Source of the DNA: an uncultured Spirochaetales bacterium
Lineage (GTDB): Bacteria; Spirochaetota; Spirochaetia; Sphaerochaetales; Sphaerochaetaceae
DNA length: 64,000 nt
NCBI GenBank assembly: GCA_949293335.1
Contig: CASFDA010000031.1
Coordinates: 105,531 to 169,530 of the forward strand
Reading direction: 5' to 3'
The notes below the pieces were generated by a model, which was given only the letters and a program-made list of their open reading frames with translations, was not told the origin of the DNA and searched no databases. This document shows, one piece after another, positions 40,122-48,728 of this stretch (position 1 is its first letter; the number at the start of each line of letters is the position of its first letter). The position numbers and the translations under genes are program-made.

Positions 40122-40694
40122 TTAATGCACGACCTTCTCTGCCTGAGAGAAGTCGACATCGACCGGAGTGAATCTTCCAAGGATTTCCAAAGAAAGGCGA
40201 AGCCTTCCCTTCTGAAGATCGATCTCCTCGATTGTTCCCTTGAAGGAAGCGAACGGGCCACCTGTGACGATAACCTCCTCCCCCTTCACAAAATCCTGCT
40301 TCGGGCGGAATACCTTTTCCGGAGCAAGTTCACCTGTGCGCTCCAGAATTCCCCTGTGCTCCTGCTGTGTAAGAGGTGTAGGAGGTACCCTACCACTCTT
40401 ATCGGAAGAGAGGAAGCCCGTAACGCCCTGAATGCGGATGATCTTATTGGTAACCTGACGCCATGTGTTCTCTGGCAGATCGAGCTCTACAAGGATGTAG
40501 CCTGGAAGAACCTTCTTCAGTTCTTCCTTTCTCTCTCCTTTTTCGTTCAGGACCTCAACTTTCTCCATCGGGACGTTTACACCTGTGCAAAAAGCTGCGA
40601 ATTCAGGTTCGTTTTCCCTCATCTTGTTGATGATTCTTTCAATCTTCTGCTCATAGCCAGAATATGTATGTACGACGTACCAACCTTTAGCCAT
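40122..40694 (-). CDS. nusG: Transcription termination/antitermination protein NusG
   Basis: NusG binds RNA polymerase and couples it to ribosomes or Rho. The NGN domain begins KGWYVVHTYSGYE, and the KOW domain reads DFVKGEEVIVTGGPFASFKG. I start at 40694 (190 residues); the longer in-frame reading to 40826 runs through secE. It precedes rplK in the standard secE-nusG-rplK order. Confidence 0.97.
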   Translation of the reverse strand: MAKGWYVVHTYSGYEQKIERIINKMRENEPEFAAFCTGVNVPMEKVEVLNEKGERKEELKKVLPGYILVELDLPENTWRQVTNKIIRIQGVTGFLSSDKSGRVPPTPLTQQEHRGILERTGELAPEKVFRPKQDFVKGEEVIVTGGPFASFKGTIEEIDLQKGRLRLSLEILGRFTPVDVDFSQAEKVVH

Positions 40695-40702
40695 TTCAAA
40701 TC

Positions 40703-40882
40703 CTAGAAAAGTGCAGTAATGCCTAGTCCGAGGAGCCAGTCCACGAGACCGAGAATGATTGCGATGATGACAGTAGAGACGATGACTACCCAAGTAGACT
40801 GAAGGACAACCTGCCTTGATGGCCATGATACCTTCTTCATCTCAAGCACGCATTCTTTGAAATACCTTACAATCTTCTTCAT
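40703..40882 (-). CDS. secE: Protein translocase subunit SecE
   Basis: A 59-residue single-span SecE. It begins MKKIVRYFKECVLEMKKVSW and has the conserved amphipathic helix with VSWPSR, followed by one transmembrane helix and a short end (GLGITALF). It clamps SecY. It lies between tRNA-Trp and nusG as in most bacteria. Confidence 0.95.
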   Translation of the reverse strand: MKKIVRYFKECVLEMKKVSWPSRQVVLQSTWVVIVSTVIIAIILGLVDWLLGLGITALF

Positions 40883-40925
40883 TTTTCAAACCTTACAAAG
40901 CAGGGAAACCGGCTCAAGGGCCCTA

Positions 40926-40998
40926 CAGGCCAAGAGGGACTCGAACCCCCAACAAACGGTTTTGGAGACCGCCACTCTACCATTGGAGCTATTGGCCT
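40926..40998 (-). tRNA. tRNA-Trp (CCA anticodon)
   Basis: 73 bases folding as a cloverleaf on the minus strand. The acceptor stem is AGGCCAA/TTGGCCT, the anticodon loop is CTCCAAA with CCA, and the T arm contains GGTTCGAGTCC. The CCA end is not encoded. It lies between rpmG and secE. Confidence 0.95.
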
Positions 40999-41024
40999 AT
41001 ATGGACCTTGAACCAGAGACTCTC

Positions 41025-41201
41025 TTATTTTATCTTTGTTTCCCTGTGAAGCGTGTGCTTATGTTCAAACGGGCAATACTTCATGAGCTCCAGCTTATTC
41101 GGAGTATTGCGGCGGTTCTTCTCAGTTGTGTAGTTCTTCTGCTTGCATTCTGTGCACTGCAATGCAATTTTCTCTACAGGACCTTTCTTCTTACTTGCCA
41201 T
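41025..41201 (-). CDS. rpmG: 50S ribosomal protein L33
   Basis: A 58-residue L33. [19 protein letters not shown] and KLELMKYCP are typical; a CxxC pair and one later Cys remain of the zinc-ribbon pattern. I start at 41201; the longer in-frame reading runs through tRNA-Thr. Confidence 0.95.
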   Translation of the reverse strand: MASKKKGPVEKIALQCTECKQKNYTTEKNRRNTPNKLELMKYCPFEHKHTLHRETKIK

Positions 41202-41233
41202 TATATTTTCTCCTCGACTATCCGGTCGTTGCG

Positions 41234-41306
41234 AGCCTCCGAGCGGATTTGAACCGCTGACCCCCACCTTACCATGGTGGTGCTCTACCGACTGAGCTAC
41301 AGAGGC
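41234..41306 (-). tRNA. tRNA-Thr (GGT anticodon)
   Basis: 73 bases; acceptor stem GCCTCTG/CGGAGGC (with one G-U), D arm AGCTCAGTCGGTAGAGC, anticodon loop ATGGTAA giving GGT, T arm GGTTCAAATCC. It is the first gene of the unit after the promoter. Confidence 0.95.
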
Positions 41307-41339
41307 AAAGTACATGCCAAAAGATGACATGCACATGAC

Positions 41340-41368
41340 ACATTAGCAAATGGACGTAAACTTGTCAA
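41340..41368 (-). promoter_or_regulatory. Promoter of the tRNA-Thr/rpmG/secE/nusG unit
   Basis: Minus-strand TTGACA (41363-41368), 17-base spacer and TAATGT (41340-41345). It is near-consensus and lies about 35 bases ahead of tRNA-Thr. No other strong promoter is evident before rpoC, so it may feed the whole secE-rplKAJL-rpoBC-rpsLG run. Confidence 0.8.
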
Positions 41369-41499
41369 CATAAAGGATTAACTAACAAAACAAAATCCAA
41401 GATGATGTATGGGACGGTCGTGAACGGCAATTTCTGCAATCAGAGTACGTCAACCTACAAAATGATATGTCAGACAGCACATTGGATTCCCCAAAAGGG

Positions 41500-41526
41500 A
41501 GTGGAAGCGGTATTCCCGCCTCCACT
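41500..41526 (-). terminator. Terminator of the small secreted-protein gene
   Basis: An 11-bp minus-strand stem, AGTGGAGGCGG/CCGCTTCCACT (one G-U), with a 5-base loop, followed by CCCTTTTGG. The G-U pair is only possible on the minus strand, matching the gene's direction. Confidence 0.7.
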
Positions 41527-41534
41527 GGCTTTCC

Positions 41535-41753
41535 TCAAACGGAAGCCTCCCCTTCTGCCGGGACAGGAGGAAGAACAACTTCAGCATTCTCTTCGACTGT
41601 CAAAGCCTCTGCATCAGTTGGTACGGCCTCAACTGATACTGCATCAGTAGCCTCTAGAACAACAGCATCATCTGTTGTGATAGCATCATCAGCGAAACAT
41701 GCCATGCATGCGATGGCAGCAACAACAAGTACAAGAAAAAATTTCTTTCCCAT
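41535..41753 (-). CDS. Small acidic exported protein
   Basis: A 72-residue protein I do not recognise. It has a clear signal peptide (MGKK, then a hydrophobic core to about residue 20, Ala at the cleavage point before DDAITT). The mature part is low-complexity and rich in Ala, Val, Glu, Asp and Thr with imperfect repeats and a Pro-rich end (LPPVPAEGE). The Cys at residues 16 and 19 leave a lipoprotein possible under relaxed spirochaetal lipobox rules. An AAGGAG site precedes it and a hairpin terminator follows, so it is a real expressed unit. Confidence 0.65.
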   Translation of the reverse strand: MGKKFFLVLVVAAIACMACFADDAITTDDAVVLEATDAVSVEAVPTDAEALTVEENAEVVLPPVPAEGEASV

Positions 41754-41756
41754 ATC

Positions 41757-42039
41757 AATCTCCTTGTTGCCAATTATTTGGCTGTCGCTTGTATGTCATA
41801 TGGAATGAGAAAGAAAAGGAAATGAAATAATGTGAAGGGGAATTGTCGCTGAACATGTGAATATGTATTTGTTTGAAATCCGGCATCCAAACAGGAATAC
41901 AGGGTTGACAAGAAAGGGGGAAACTTAAACGAGAAAGTTTGATTCCAATCATCTCTTCTCCCAGATCAGACAGCGCCAATCTGAGAGAAGACAACATCAA
42001 ATGAAGCTCATTTGATTCTCGTTCAGTTACAATTTCTCA
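41757..42039. other. Non-coding spacer between ribH and the small exported protein gene
   Basis: I see no supported gene. Two hairpins lie after ribH on the minus strand: CAAATGA/TCATTTG and a 12-bp interrupted stem around 41960-41997 (TCTTCTC-CAGAT with ATCTG-GAGAAGA). They could be a weak rib operon terminator; no clean T-run follows. Confidence 0.4.
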
Positions 42040-42504
42040 TCAGCCGAGGCTTCTGTTGAGACTTATCATCTCAAGTGCATCAAGTGCTGTATCATAGCCC
42101 TTATTGCCGGCTTTCGTTCCAGCCCTCTCGATAGCCTGCTCGATATTATTCGTGGTCAATACTCCAAAAAGCACTGGGACTCCTGAAGAAAGCGATACAC
42201 TCGCAATACCCTTTGCAACCTCGCTTGCGACAAACTGATAGTGATCAGTAGACCCTTTGATGACAGCTCCAAGTGTCACGATCGCCTCATACTTTCCGCT
42301 CTCTGCCAGTTTCTTTGCGATCAGGGGGATTTCAAATGCGCCGGGAACGCGTACGATAGTAATCCCTTCTTCATCAACTTCATGACGGCGGAGGCAGTCA
42401 AGTGCACCGCTTATCAGCTCTTCTGTAATAAAATCGTTGAAACGCGATGCCACGATCGCAATCTTCGCATCCTTTACAACCAGTTTTCCTTCAATTGTCT
42501 TCAT
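42040..42504 (-). CDS. ribH: 6,7-dimethyl-8-ribityllumazine synthase
   Basis: Lumazine synthase condenses the pyrimidine intermediate with [31 protein letters not shown] and [19 protein letters not shown] contain the catalytic His and phosphate-binding residues; 154 residues. It is the last gene of ribDEBH. Confidence 0.97.
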   Translation of the reverse strand: MKTIEGKLVVKDAKIAIVASRFNDFITEELISGALDCLRRHEVDEEGITIVRVPGAFEIPLIAKKLAESGKYEAIVTLGAVIKGSTDHYQFVASEVAKGIASVSLSSGVPVLFGVLTTNNIEQAIERAGTKAGNKGYDTALDALEMISLNRSLG

Positions 42505-42519
42505 TATCTATATCCTTAT

Positions 42520-43131
42520 TCAAATATTGTGTTCTTTTCTATATGCGACAATCTGGTCGATCGTCACAATCTTCAGGCCGAACTTCTCCATCAGGGGGCC
42601 TACTCCATCAATGTGCATCATGTGTCCGTCATCTGCCATTACTTCGCAACAGAGTCCGCACTCAGTAAGCCCTGCCAGTCTGAGAAGGTCCACAGTCGCT
42701 TCTGTATGTCCCTCGCGCTCAAGCACCCCGCCGTCCCTCGCGATCAGAGGGAACATATGACCTGGAGATCTGAAGTCTTCTCTCCTTGAGTTTCTGTCTG
42801 CTGCCTTCATTGCAGTCTGCGAACGTTCGAACGCAGATATTCCTGTGCGCGCATCCTTGTCATCAATAGAGACAGTGAATGCTGTGTGATGCAGATCGGT
42901 GTTGTATGAAGTCATCATTTCAAGAGAGAGGCGTTCCCCTGTCTTTCTGTCCATCGGCATGCAGATCAGGCCTTTCGCATAGGTTGCCATGAAATTGATG
43001 ACCTCTGGCGTGGCAAACTCGCATGCGGCGATCATGTCTATCTCATGTTCCCTCTCATCCGGATCTGCGACAAGCACGATCCTCCCCTTCTTCAGTTCTT
43101 CCAGAATTTCTCCTACATTGCTGTATTCCAT
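42520..43131 (-). CDS. ribB: 3,4-dihydroxy-2-butanone 4-phosphate synthase (stand-alone)
   Basis: RibB makes DHBP from ribulose 5-phosphate with Mg. It is the single-domain form (203 residues), without the GTP cyclohydrolase II domain of RibBA. HTEATVDLLRLAG and RSPGHMFPL are conserved. The metal/substrate loop reads REHEIDM where the family usually has RENEGD; the Arg, both Glu and the Asp remain but the Gly is Ile. Confidence 0.93.
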   Translation of the reverse strand: MEYSNVGEILEELKKGRIVLVADPDEREHEIDMIAACEFATPEVINFMATYAKGLICMPMDRKTGERLSLEMMTSYNTDLHHTAFTVSIDDKDARTGISAFERSQTAMKAADRNSRREDFRSPGHMFPLIARDGGVLEREGHTEATVDLLRLAGLTECGLCCEVMADDGHMMHIDGVGPLMEKFGLKIVTIDQIVAYRKEHNI

Positions 43132-43148
43132 ATTACTTTCCTCATCTA

Positions 43149-43796
43149 TTATCTATGCAGAAAACCGTACTGGCTGAGCTTATCGATCGTAATGCCAGAA
43201 GTTTTCTCTTCCTTATTCATCAGCGCTTCCACATATTTCCCGATTATGTCGGTCTCGACGTTCACCTTCGTGCCGACATGATAATCCTCCATGATCGTCT
43301 CCTTTCGGGTAAAAGGGAGGACGGATACCGAGAACGTATCGCTATTTTGCGCGACCACAGTCAGGCTCACCCCGTCTATCGAGACAGAACCCTTCTCAAC
43401 TATGAGATTTCCGTTCTCGCGGTCAATGGAGAAAGTGTAGATGCGGGCTCCCCCATCGTCCCTCATATCGCTTATGGTTGCGACCGTATCCACATGACCC
43501 AATACCAGATGTCCGCCAAGACGGGAAGAGAGAAGGAGGGCACGCTCCAGATTGACTCTGTCATTTTCCCTCTTCTCACTCAAAGTAGTCCTCGCTATTG
43601 TCTCGTTCATGGCTTCGAAAGAAAGGGATGAAGATGAAGCAGACGTAACTGTCAGGCATGCGCCATTGACTGCAACGCTGTCGCCAATCGCAATGTCCTT
43701 GTTCACCTTACTGCATCCGATGACAATATGAGTCATGCTTCCAGAGGAATAGAGCGATCTGATTACTCCAACTTCTTCAATCAGCCCCGTGAACAT
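43149..43796 (-). CDS. ribE: Riboflavin synthase, alpha chain
   Basis: It dismutates two lumazines to riboflavin. The two homologous lumazine-binding domains are visible; each has a start like MFTGLIEEVG or HLVLGHVDTVA and a SIDGVSLTV/VNGACLTV motif. 215 residues. It overlaps ribD by 20 bases. Confidence 0.96.
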   Translation of the reverse strand: MFTGLIEEVGVIRSLYSSGSMTHIVIGCSKVNKDIAIGDSVAVNGACLTVTSASSSSLSFEAMNETIARTTLSEKRENDRVNLERALLLSSRLGGHLVLGHVDTVATISDMRDDGGARIYTFSIDRENGNLIVEKGSVSIDGVSLTVVAQNSDTFSVSVLPFTRKETIMEDYHVGTKVNVETDIIGKYVEALMNKEEKTSGITIDKLSQYGFLHR

Positions 43797-44886
43797 CTTC
43801 TATATCTCCTTCAATAAGATAATCAGAACCGTACTTTTTGAAAAAAACATTTTTAAGGCGGACAGCTTGTTGAAGCGACAGGAAACCCTTTCCCATCAGC
43901 GGTGTCAGTGAATTCTTTCCCCCGAGTAGAATCGGTGCGATGTATGCGTACACATGATCGACAAGATTCTCTTCCACCAGTGTCCAGGAGAGCGTCCCGC
44001 CGCTTTCGACCAGTATGCTGTCGATGTTCATTCCGCCTATTTTCTGAACAAGCTGAGGAATATCCAAAAAGCCGTTCCGATTTTCCACGACAAGAACCTT
44101 GCACCCTTTGTCCTCAAGTGCCTTTATCTTTCCTTCATCACGTGAAGATGTCGCTATGTATGTAGTATATGTGCCAGCACTCTCAACGATCCTCGATTCA
44201 AGTGGAATACGCAAATTGGTGTCGGCTATTATCCTCACAGGATCCCTGAGCCCTTTCCTCTCATGACATGTGAGCATCGGATCATCCTTCAGTACTGTAT
44301 TGACCCCTACCATGATTGCCATATGTTCATGTCTCAGAAGCTCAACACTTTCCCTGGCATCAGGTCCTGTGATCCACTTGGAAAGACCGCTCCCTGTCGC
44401 GCTCTTCCCATCGAGCGTCATTGCGTATTTGAGCGATATATAAGGTCTCTTGTGCCTGATGTAATGGAAGAAGTGGCTGTTCAGGCTCCGGCACTCTTCC
44501 TCAAGTATCCCATCTTCCACATAGATTCCATGCGCCCTCAGTATCTCAAAACCGTGTCCGTCCACAAGGGGATTCGGGTCCTTTGATCCGACAAACACCC
44601 TCTTTATTCCAGCTTCGATGACCGCATCCGTACAAGGTGGCTGCTTGCCAAAATGCGAACAAGGTTCGAGCGTGACGTAAAGATCCCCACCCCTGGGGTC
44701 TTCTGAGCAGGACAGTATTGCATTGCGTTCCGCATGCTTCTCACCATACTTTGCATGGTACCCCCTGCCTATTATCTTTCCATTCTTGACGATGATAGCT
44801 CCTACCATCGGGTTGGGGCTGGCCCACCCCATACCCTTTCTGGCCTCTTTTAAAGCCAGAGACATGTAATACTCTTTCTCTTCCAT
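43777..44886 (-). CDS. ribD: Bifunctional diaminohydroxyphosphoribosylaminopyrimidine deaminase/reductase
   Basis: RibD carries out the second and third steps of riboflavin synthesis. The N-terminal deaminase has the zinc motif HAERNAI and PCSHFGKQPPCTDAV; the C-terminal reductase has SLKYAMTLDGKSAT and VESGGTLSW. I start at 44886 (370 residues): GGAG is 5 bases upstream. An in-frame extension to 45096 covers the FMN riboswitch and is not coding. Confidence 0.96.
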   Translation of the reverse strand: MEEKEYYMSLALKEARKGMGWASPNPMVGAIIVKNGKIIGRGYHAKYGEKHAERNAILSCSEDPRGGDLYVTLEPCSHFGKQPPCTDAVIEAGIKRVFVGSKDPNPLVDGHGFEILRAHGIYVEDGILEEECRSLNSHFFHYIRHKRPYISLKYAMTLDGKSATGSGLSKWITGPDARESVELLRHEHMAIMVGVNTVLKDDPMLTCHERKGLRDPVRIIADTNLRIPLESRIVESAGTYTTYIATSSRDEGKIKALEDKGCKVLVVENRNGFLDIPQLVQKIGGMNIDSILVESGGTLSWTLVEENLVDHVYAYIAPILLGGKNSLTPLMGKGFLSLQQAVRLKNVFFKKYGSDYLIEGDIEDVHGAD

Positions 44887-44902
44887 AAACACTCCATGGA
44901 CT

Positions 44903-44937
44903 CGAAAAGAAAAAGGCCCCGGGAAAACCCAGGGGCT
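44903..44937 (-). terminator. Riboswitch-controlled terminator before ribD
   Basis: Minus strand CCCCTGGG, TTTT loop, CCCGGGG (7 bp plus one bulge), then CCTTTTTCTTTTC. It lies between the FMN aptamer and the ribD start, the expected expression platform for FMN-induced termination. Confidence 0.9.
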
Positions 44938-44974
44938 TATGTCTAAAGCTTTCGTCTCTTTGTTCAAGTGGCGT

Positions 44975-45083
44975 TGCTTCTTCCATCCAGACTGTAACTG
45001 TCGGCCTCGGAATCTCACCGAATCATACCTTGCGGTTCGTGGGCTTTTACCACCGATAGGGAATCTCACCCTGCCCTGAAGCT
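44975..45083 (-). promoter_or_regulatory. FMN riboswitch (RFN element)
   Basis: The conserved RFN blocks are present in order on the minus strand: GGGCAGGGTGAGATTCCC, CGGTGGTAAAAGCCCACGA, GGTGAGATTCCGAGGCCGAC and CAGTCTGGATGGAAGAAG. The closing P1 helix is GCTTC (45078-45082) with GAAGC (44976-44980). It controls ribDEBH by transcription termination. Confidence 0.97.
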
Positions 45084-45101
45084 TTTCTTTGTCCAAGCTA
45101 A

Positions 45102-45129
45102 ATTATAGCCAGAGAAAGCCCGCTGTCAA
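45102..45129 (-). promoter_or_regulatory. ribD operon promoter
   Basis: TTGACA (45124-45129), 16-base spacer and TATAAT (45102-45107) on the minus strand, about 20 bases upstream of the riboswitch. Both hexamers match consensus. Confidence 0.9.
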
Positions 45130-45148
45130 CAAAACCCCTTTTAATTCC

Positions 45149-45178
45149 TTGAAACAGACAGGTGAATTTTCCTAATAT
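45149..45178 (+). promoter_or_regulatory. glgP promoter
   Basis: TTGAAA (45149-45154), 18-base spacer, TAATAT (45173-45178). Just downstream the leader can fold TAGT-GCAA/TTGC-ACTA (about 45183-45203) next to the AGGAG site of glgP. Confidence 0.7.
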
Positions 45179-45214
45179 GTTCTAGTGGCAATTCATTGCA
45201 CTACTAGGAGAAAT

Positions 45215-47728
45215 ATGCCAAACGAAATTAAAACGAGATACGGAAAGGATTCGAAGGACATCGCCCGGGATTTTGCCGAACAGCTGAAATATACTTTTGA
45301 CAGCGACATTTACCATACAGACAACCAGTCAAGATACCAGGCTATCTCACTTGCCATCAGGGACAGGATCATCCATCAATGGGATCTTACAAGGAAACAG
45401 CAGAGGAACAAGAAGAGCAAGAGGGTCTACTACCTCTCTCTTGAATTCCTCATGGGAAGGGCGATGACGAACAATGTCATCAACCTTGGCCTTGAGAAGA
45501 ATGTGAAGGACGCTCTGTCCTCTCTAGGCTATGACTATGAAGAGCTCAGGGATCAGGAACCTGATGCCGGACTTGGAAACGGAGGACTTGGACGTCTTGC
45601 CGCCTGTTTCCTCGATTCTCTCGCAACCCTTGAAATTCCAGCCTTTGGCTATGGAATCAGGTACAATTACGGAATATTCAAGCAGCAGATCAAGGATGGC
45701 TATCAGGTTGAACGCCCGGACAATTGGCTCAAAGACGGAAATCCATGGGAAGTCATGCGACGCGATCTCATCTACCCTGTATACTTCGGCGGAGAAGTAA
45801 AGAGCTACAGAGAGAACGGCAGGGACATCTTCGTCTGGGAACCGACAGAACAGATCAACGGACTGGCATACGACACACCTGTAGTCGGTTATGGTGGAAA
45901 GACTGTTAACTCACTCAGGCTGTGGTCTTCAACAAGTCCCGAAGGTTTCTCATTCAAGGAATTCAACAGCGGTGACTATACCGAAGCAGTGAGGAACAAG
46001 ATCAACGCGGAAACACTTTCACAGGTGCTTTACCCGAATGACACCCTGTACATGGGCAAGGAGCTGAGACTCAAGCAGCAGTATTTCTTCGTATCATGTT
46101 CACTGCAAGACATCATCAGAAGGGTAAAAAGGGATGGACTCAAGAACTGGAAAGACTTCCCGAACATGGTTGCGATCCAGCTGAATGACACACATCCATC
46201 TCTTGCTATTCCTGAACTCATGAGGCTTCTTATCGATCAGGAAGGACTCGGATGGGATGAGGCATGGGACATTACGGTCAACACGATGGGATACACAAAC
46301 CACACACTCATGCCGGAAGCGCTCGAGAAGTGGGCTCTCCCGATGCTCGAGAAGCTGCTGCCGAGACACATGCAGATCATCTACGAAATCAACCAGCGCT
46401 TTATCTCCAAAGCCATTTCATACTTCCCGATGGAGATAGACAAGATCGCAAAGGTGTCTATTATCGAAGAGGGAAATCCAAAGATGGTGAGAATGGCAAA
46501 CCTCTCTATCATCGGAAGCCATTCAACAAATGGCGTTGCAGCACTCCACTCTGAACTTCTGAAAACAAGCATGTTCCCAGAATTCAATCTTATCTTCCCT
46601 GAACGCTTCAACAACAAGACAAATGGAATCACACAGCGCAGATGGCTCCTGGATGCGAACCCGCATCTTGCAAAGAAGATCACAGAGGCAATCGGACCAG
46701 GCTGGATTACAGATTATGACCAGATCAAGAAGCTCAAGGATTTCGCATACGACGATGCGTTCCTCGACAGCTTCAGCAAGATCAAGTATGAAGCCAAGCT
46801 CAATGCTGCAAAATTCCTGAAGAAGGACTGCGGAATCATCATTGATCCGAATACTCTCTTCGATACTCAGGTAAAGAGAATTCACGAGTACAAGAGACAG
46901 CTTCTCAATGCACTGAATATCCTCTTGATCTACAACAGGATGAAGAATGACAGGAAATACCTCGAATCATTCCCTCCAACAACCTTCCTGTTCGGAGGAA
47001 AAGCAGCACCTGGGTATGTGAATGCGAAACTGATCATCAAATTCATCAACAACATCGCATCTGTCATCAACAATGACAAGGAAGTCAAGGGAATACTCTC
47101 TGTCTACTTCATGCCAAACTATTGTGTCACGATGGCTGAGAATATCATTCCTGCGACTGACATATCAGAGCAGATTTCAACAGCAGGAACGGAGGCTAGC
47201 GGAACAGGCAACATGAAGTTCATGGCCAACGGTGCACTTACAATGGGAACACTTGATGGCGCGACTGTAGAGATGGCGGCAGAAGTCGGAATGGATAACA
47301 TCTTCATCTTCGGCCATACTGTTGAAGAGATTAAGGCTCTTTCAGGGAACTACAACCCACGCGAATGGGTCGAGAAGGATGAGGAGATCAAGAACATGAT
47401 CTCATTAATCAATTCAGACTACTTCAACATCCATGAAAAAGGTATCTTCGAGCCTCTTAGGAAAGCTCTCTTTGACTACGGAGACAGGTACTATCATTTT
47501 GCTGATCTCAGGATGTATCACGAGAGACATGCAGATGCAGAGCGCCTTTACAGGGAGAACCGGAAAGAATGGAACAGGAAAGCTGTGCTCAATATCGCAG
47601 CCTCTGCAAAGTTCTCATCAGACAGAACGATCAAGGAATACGCATCTGAGATCTGGAACGTCAAGCCATGCCCTGTCAAGAAAGGTACAAACGACTCAGT
47701 ACTTGAGGACGCAAGGAACAAAGACTGA
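45215..47728 (+). CDS. glgP: Glycogen/starch phosphorylase
   Basis: It releases glucose 1-phosphate from alpha-1,4-glucans using pyridoxal phosphate. YYLSLEFLMGRAMTNN at about residue 75, GNGGLGRLAACFLDS, QLNDTHP and the PLP-lysine motif EASGTGNMKFMANGALTMGT (near residue 660) are intact. I start at the ATG at 45215 with AGGAG 5 bases upstream (837 residues, standard length). It is a single-gene unit with its own promoter and terminator, so glycogen use is not clustered with synthesis here. Confidence 0.97.
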   Translation: MPNEIKTRYGKDSKDIARDFAEQLKYTFDSDIYHTDNQSRYQAISLAIRDRIIHQWDLTRKQQRNKKSKRVYYLSLEFLMGRAMTNNVINLGLEKNVKDALSSLGYDYEELRDQEPDAGLGNGGLGRLAACFLDSLATLEIPAFGYGIRYNYGIFKQQIKDGYQVERPDNWLKDGNPWEVMRRDLIYPVYFGGEVKSYRENGRDIFVWEPTEQINGLAYDTPVVGYGGKTVNSLRLWSSTSPEGFSFKEFNSGDYTEAVRNKINAETLSQVLYPNDTLYMGKELRLKQQYFFVSCSLQDIIRRVKRDGLKNWKDFPNMVAIQLNDTHPSLAIPELMRLLIDQEGLGWDEAWDITVNTMGYTNHTLMPEALEKWALPMLEKLLPRHMQIIYEINQRFISKAISYFPMEIDKIAKVSIIEEGNPKMVRMANLSIIGSHSTNGVAALHSELLKTSMFPEFNLIFPERFNNKTNGITQRRWLLDANPHLAKKITEAIGPGWITDYDQIKKLKDFAYDDAFLDSFSKIKYEAKLNAAKFLKKDCGIIIDPNTLFDTQVKRIHEYKRQLLNALNILLIYNRMKNDRKYLESFPPTTFLFGGKAAPGYVNAKLIIKFINNIASVINNDKEVKGILSVYFMPNYCVTMAENIIPATDISEQISTAGTEASGTGNMKFMANGALTMGTLDGATVEMAAEVGMDNIFIFGHTVEEIKALSGNYNPREWVEKDEEIKNMISLINSDYFNIHEKGIFEPLRKALFDYGDRYYHFADLRMYHERHADAERLYRENRKEWNRKAVLNIAASAKFSSDRTIKEYASEIWNVKPCPVKKGTNDSVLEDARNKD

Positions 47729-47749
47729 GCATCAGATCAGCTCAATGAC

Positions 47750-47784
47750 AATGCGGAGTGTCCAAACAGCACTCCGCATTTTTA
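47750..47784 (+). terminator. glgP terminator
   Basis: An 11-bp perfect stem (AATGCGGAGTG/CACTCCGCATT) with a 9-base loop, running into TTTT. It begins about 20 bases after the stop. Confidence 0.9.
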
Positions 47785-47803
47785 TCACAATAACAGAAAC
47801 AGA

Positions 47804-47827
47804 GGCCGGAGAGGAAAATCTCCGGCC
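47804..47827 (-). terminator. Hairpin downstream of the dehydrogenase pseudogene
   Basis: A 9-bp perfect stem (GGCCGGAGA/TCTCCGGCC) with a 6-base loop and a T-rich minus-strand tail (TCTGTTTCTG). It probably terminated the now-decayed gene. Confidence 0.6.
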
Positions 47828-47855
47828 AAGAGAAATGTAGGAGGGTCGAAAAAAA

Positions 47856-48710
47856 TCAACCTTTTATCGCAATCCCGGCTATCTTCTCATAGTACCGGGC
47901 GAGAGCGCTGTGATCTTCCTTCTCAAAACCATATGACTTGAGGGACTCGAACATCTCCATAACCTCCCTGTAAGTGGTACTGGAGAAGCAACCGCATGTG
48001 CTGCGTTCAGCGCATTCGTAAGGTCCTTTATATGAAGTTCGATCCTGAATCCTGGCTTGAAGTTTCCCTCTATCATCATAGGGGCCTTCGCATCCATTAC
48101 AGTGCTTCCTGCCAGTCCTCCCCTGATTGCCTTGTACACCAGCTCCGGATCGGCGCCCACATTCTTGCTGAAAGTCAGGGCCTCAGCCACAGCTGCTATG
48201 TTGCATGCGACTACTATCTGGTTCGCTAGCTTTGCTATGTTTCCAGCACCAAGGTCACCAACATAAGTCACACTTCCCGCCATGTCCATCAGCACATCGT
48301 AGTACTGGTCGAATACTTCCTTATCTCCTCCGACCATAACAGAAAGTGTTCCGTCTATCGCCTTCGGCTCTCCACCAGAGACAGGTGCGTCAAGCATCCT
48401 TATTCCCTTCTTTGCCAGCTCCGATTGCCCTGCTCTCAACCGGATCGATCGATGACATATCAATGAGAGTAAAGCCCTCTTTCGCTCCCTCGATGAGGCC
48501 ATCCTTGCCGAGAGCAACCTGTCTTACCTGAGGACTGTTCTGTACCATGGTGATCGCCTGATCACATGCTGATGCAACTTCCTTTGCGCTAGATGCACCC
48601 ACTGCTCCCGCTTTTCTGGAAAATCCCGATGGAATGCTCTTCGCAGGGCCTGAGCCGAACACGACAATAGACGGCGTCAACGCATACCTAGAGCATGTAC
48701 CAGATGACAA
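47856..48710 (-). pseudogene. Decayed 2-hydroxy-3-oxopropionate reductase / 3-hydroxyisobutyrate dehydrogenase-like gene
   Basis: Three pieces in three frames line up along one beta-hydroxyacid dehydrogenase. The first (to about 48425) has SSAKEVASACDQAITMVQNS and LIDMSSIDPVESR. The second (about 48425-47985) has KGIRMLDAPVSGGEPKAIDG and the catalytic-helix part GNIAKLANQIVVACNIAA. The third (to the stop at 47856) has VMEMFESLKSYGFEKEDHSALARYYEKI. Single-base indels near 48425 and 47978 cause the frame changes, and the N-terminal GxGxMG Rossmann start is missing or degraded. The best match is GarR/GlxR tartronate semialdehyde reductase. Confidence 0.85.
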
Positions 48711-48728
48711 ACTTCTCTGAGCATCACC

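Noticed and set aside
41755..42000. Open frame of 81 codons after ribH
   Set aside because: No ribosome site, no homology I recognise, and it overlaps the upstream region of the small exported protein gene.
44887..45096. In-frame N-terminal extension of ribD
   Set aside because: It coincides with the FMN riboswitch and its terminator; the ATG at 44886 has a proper ribosome site.
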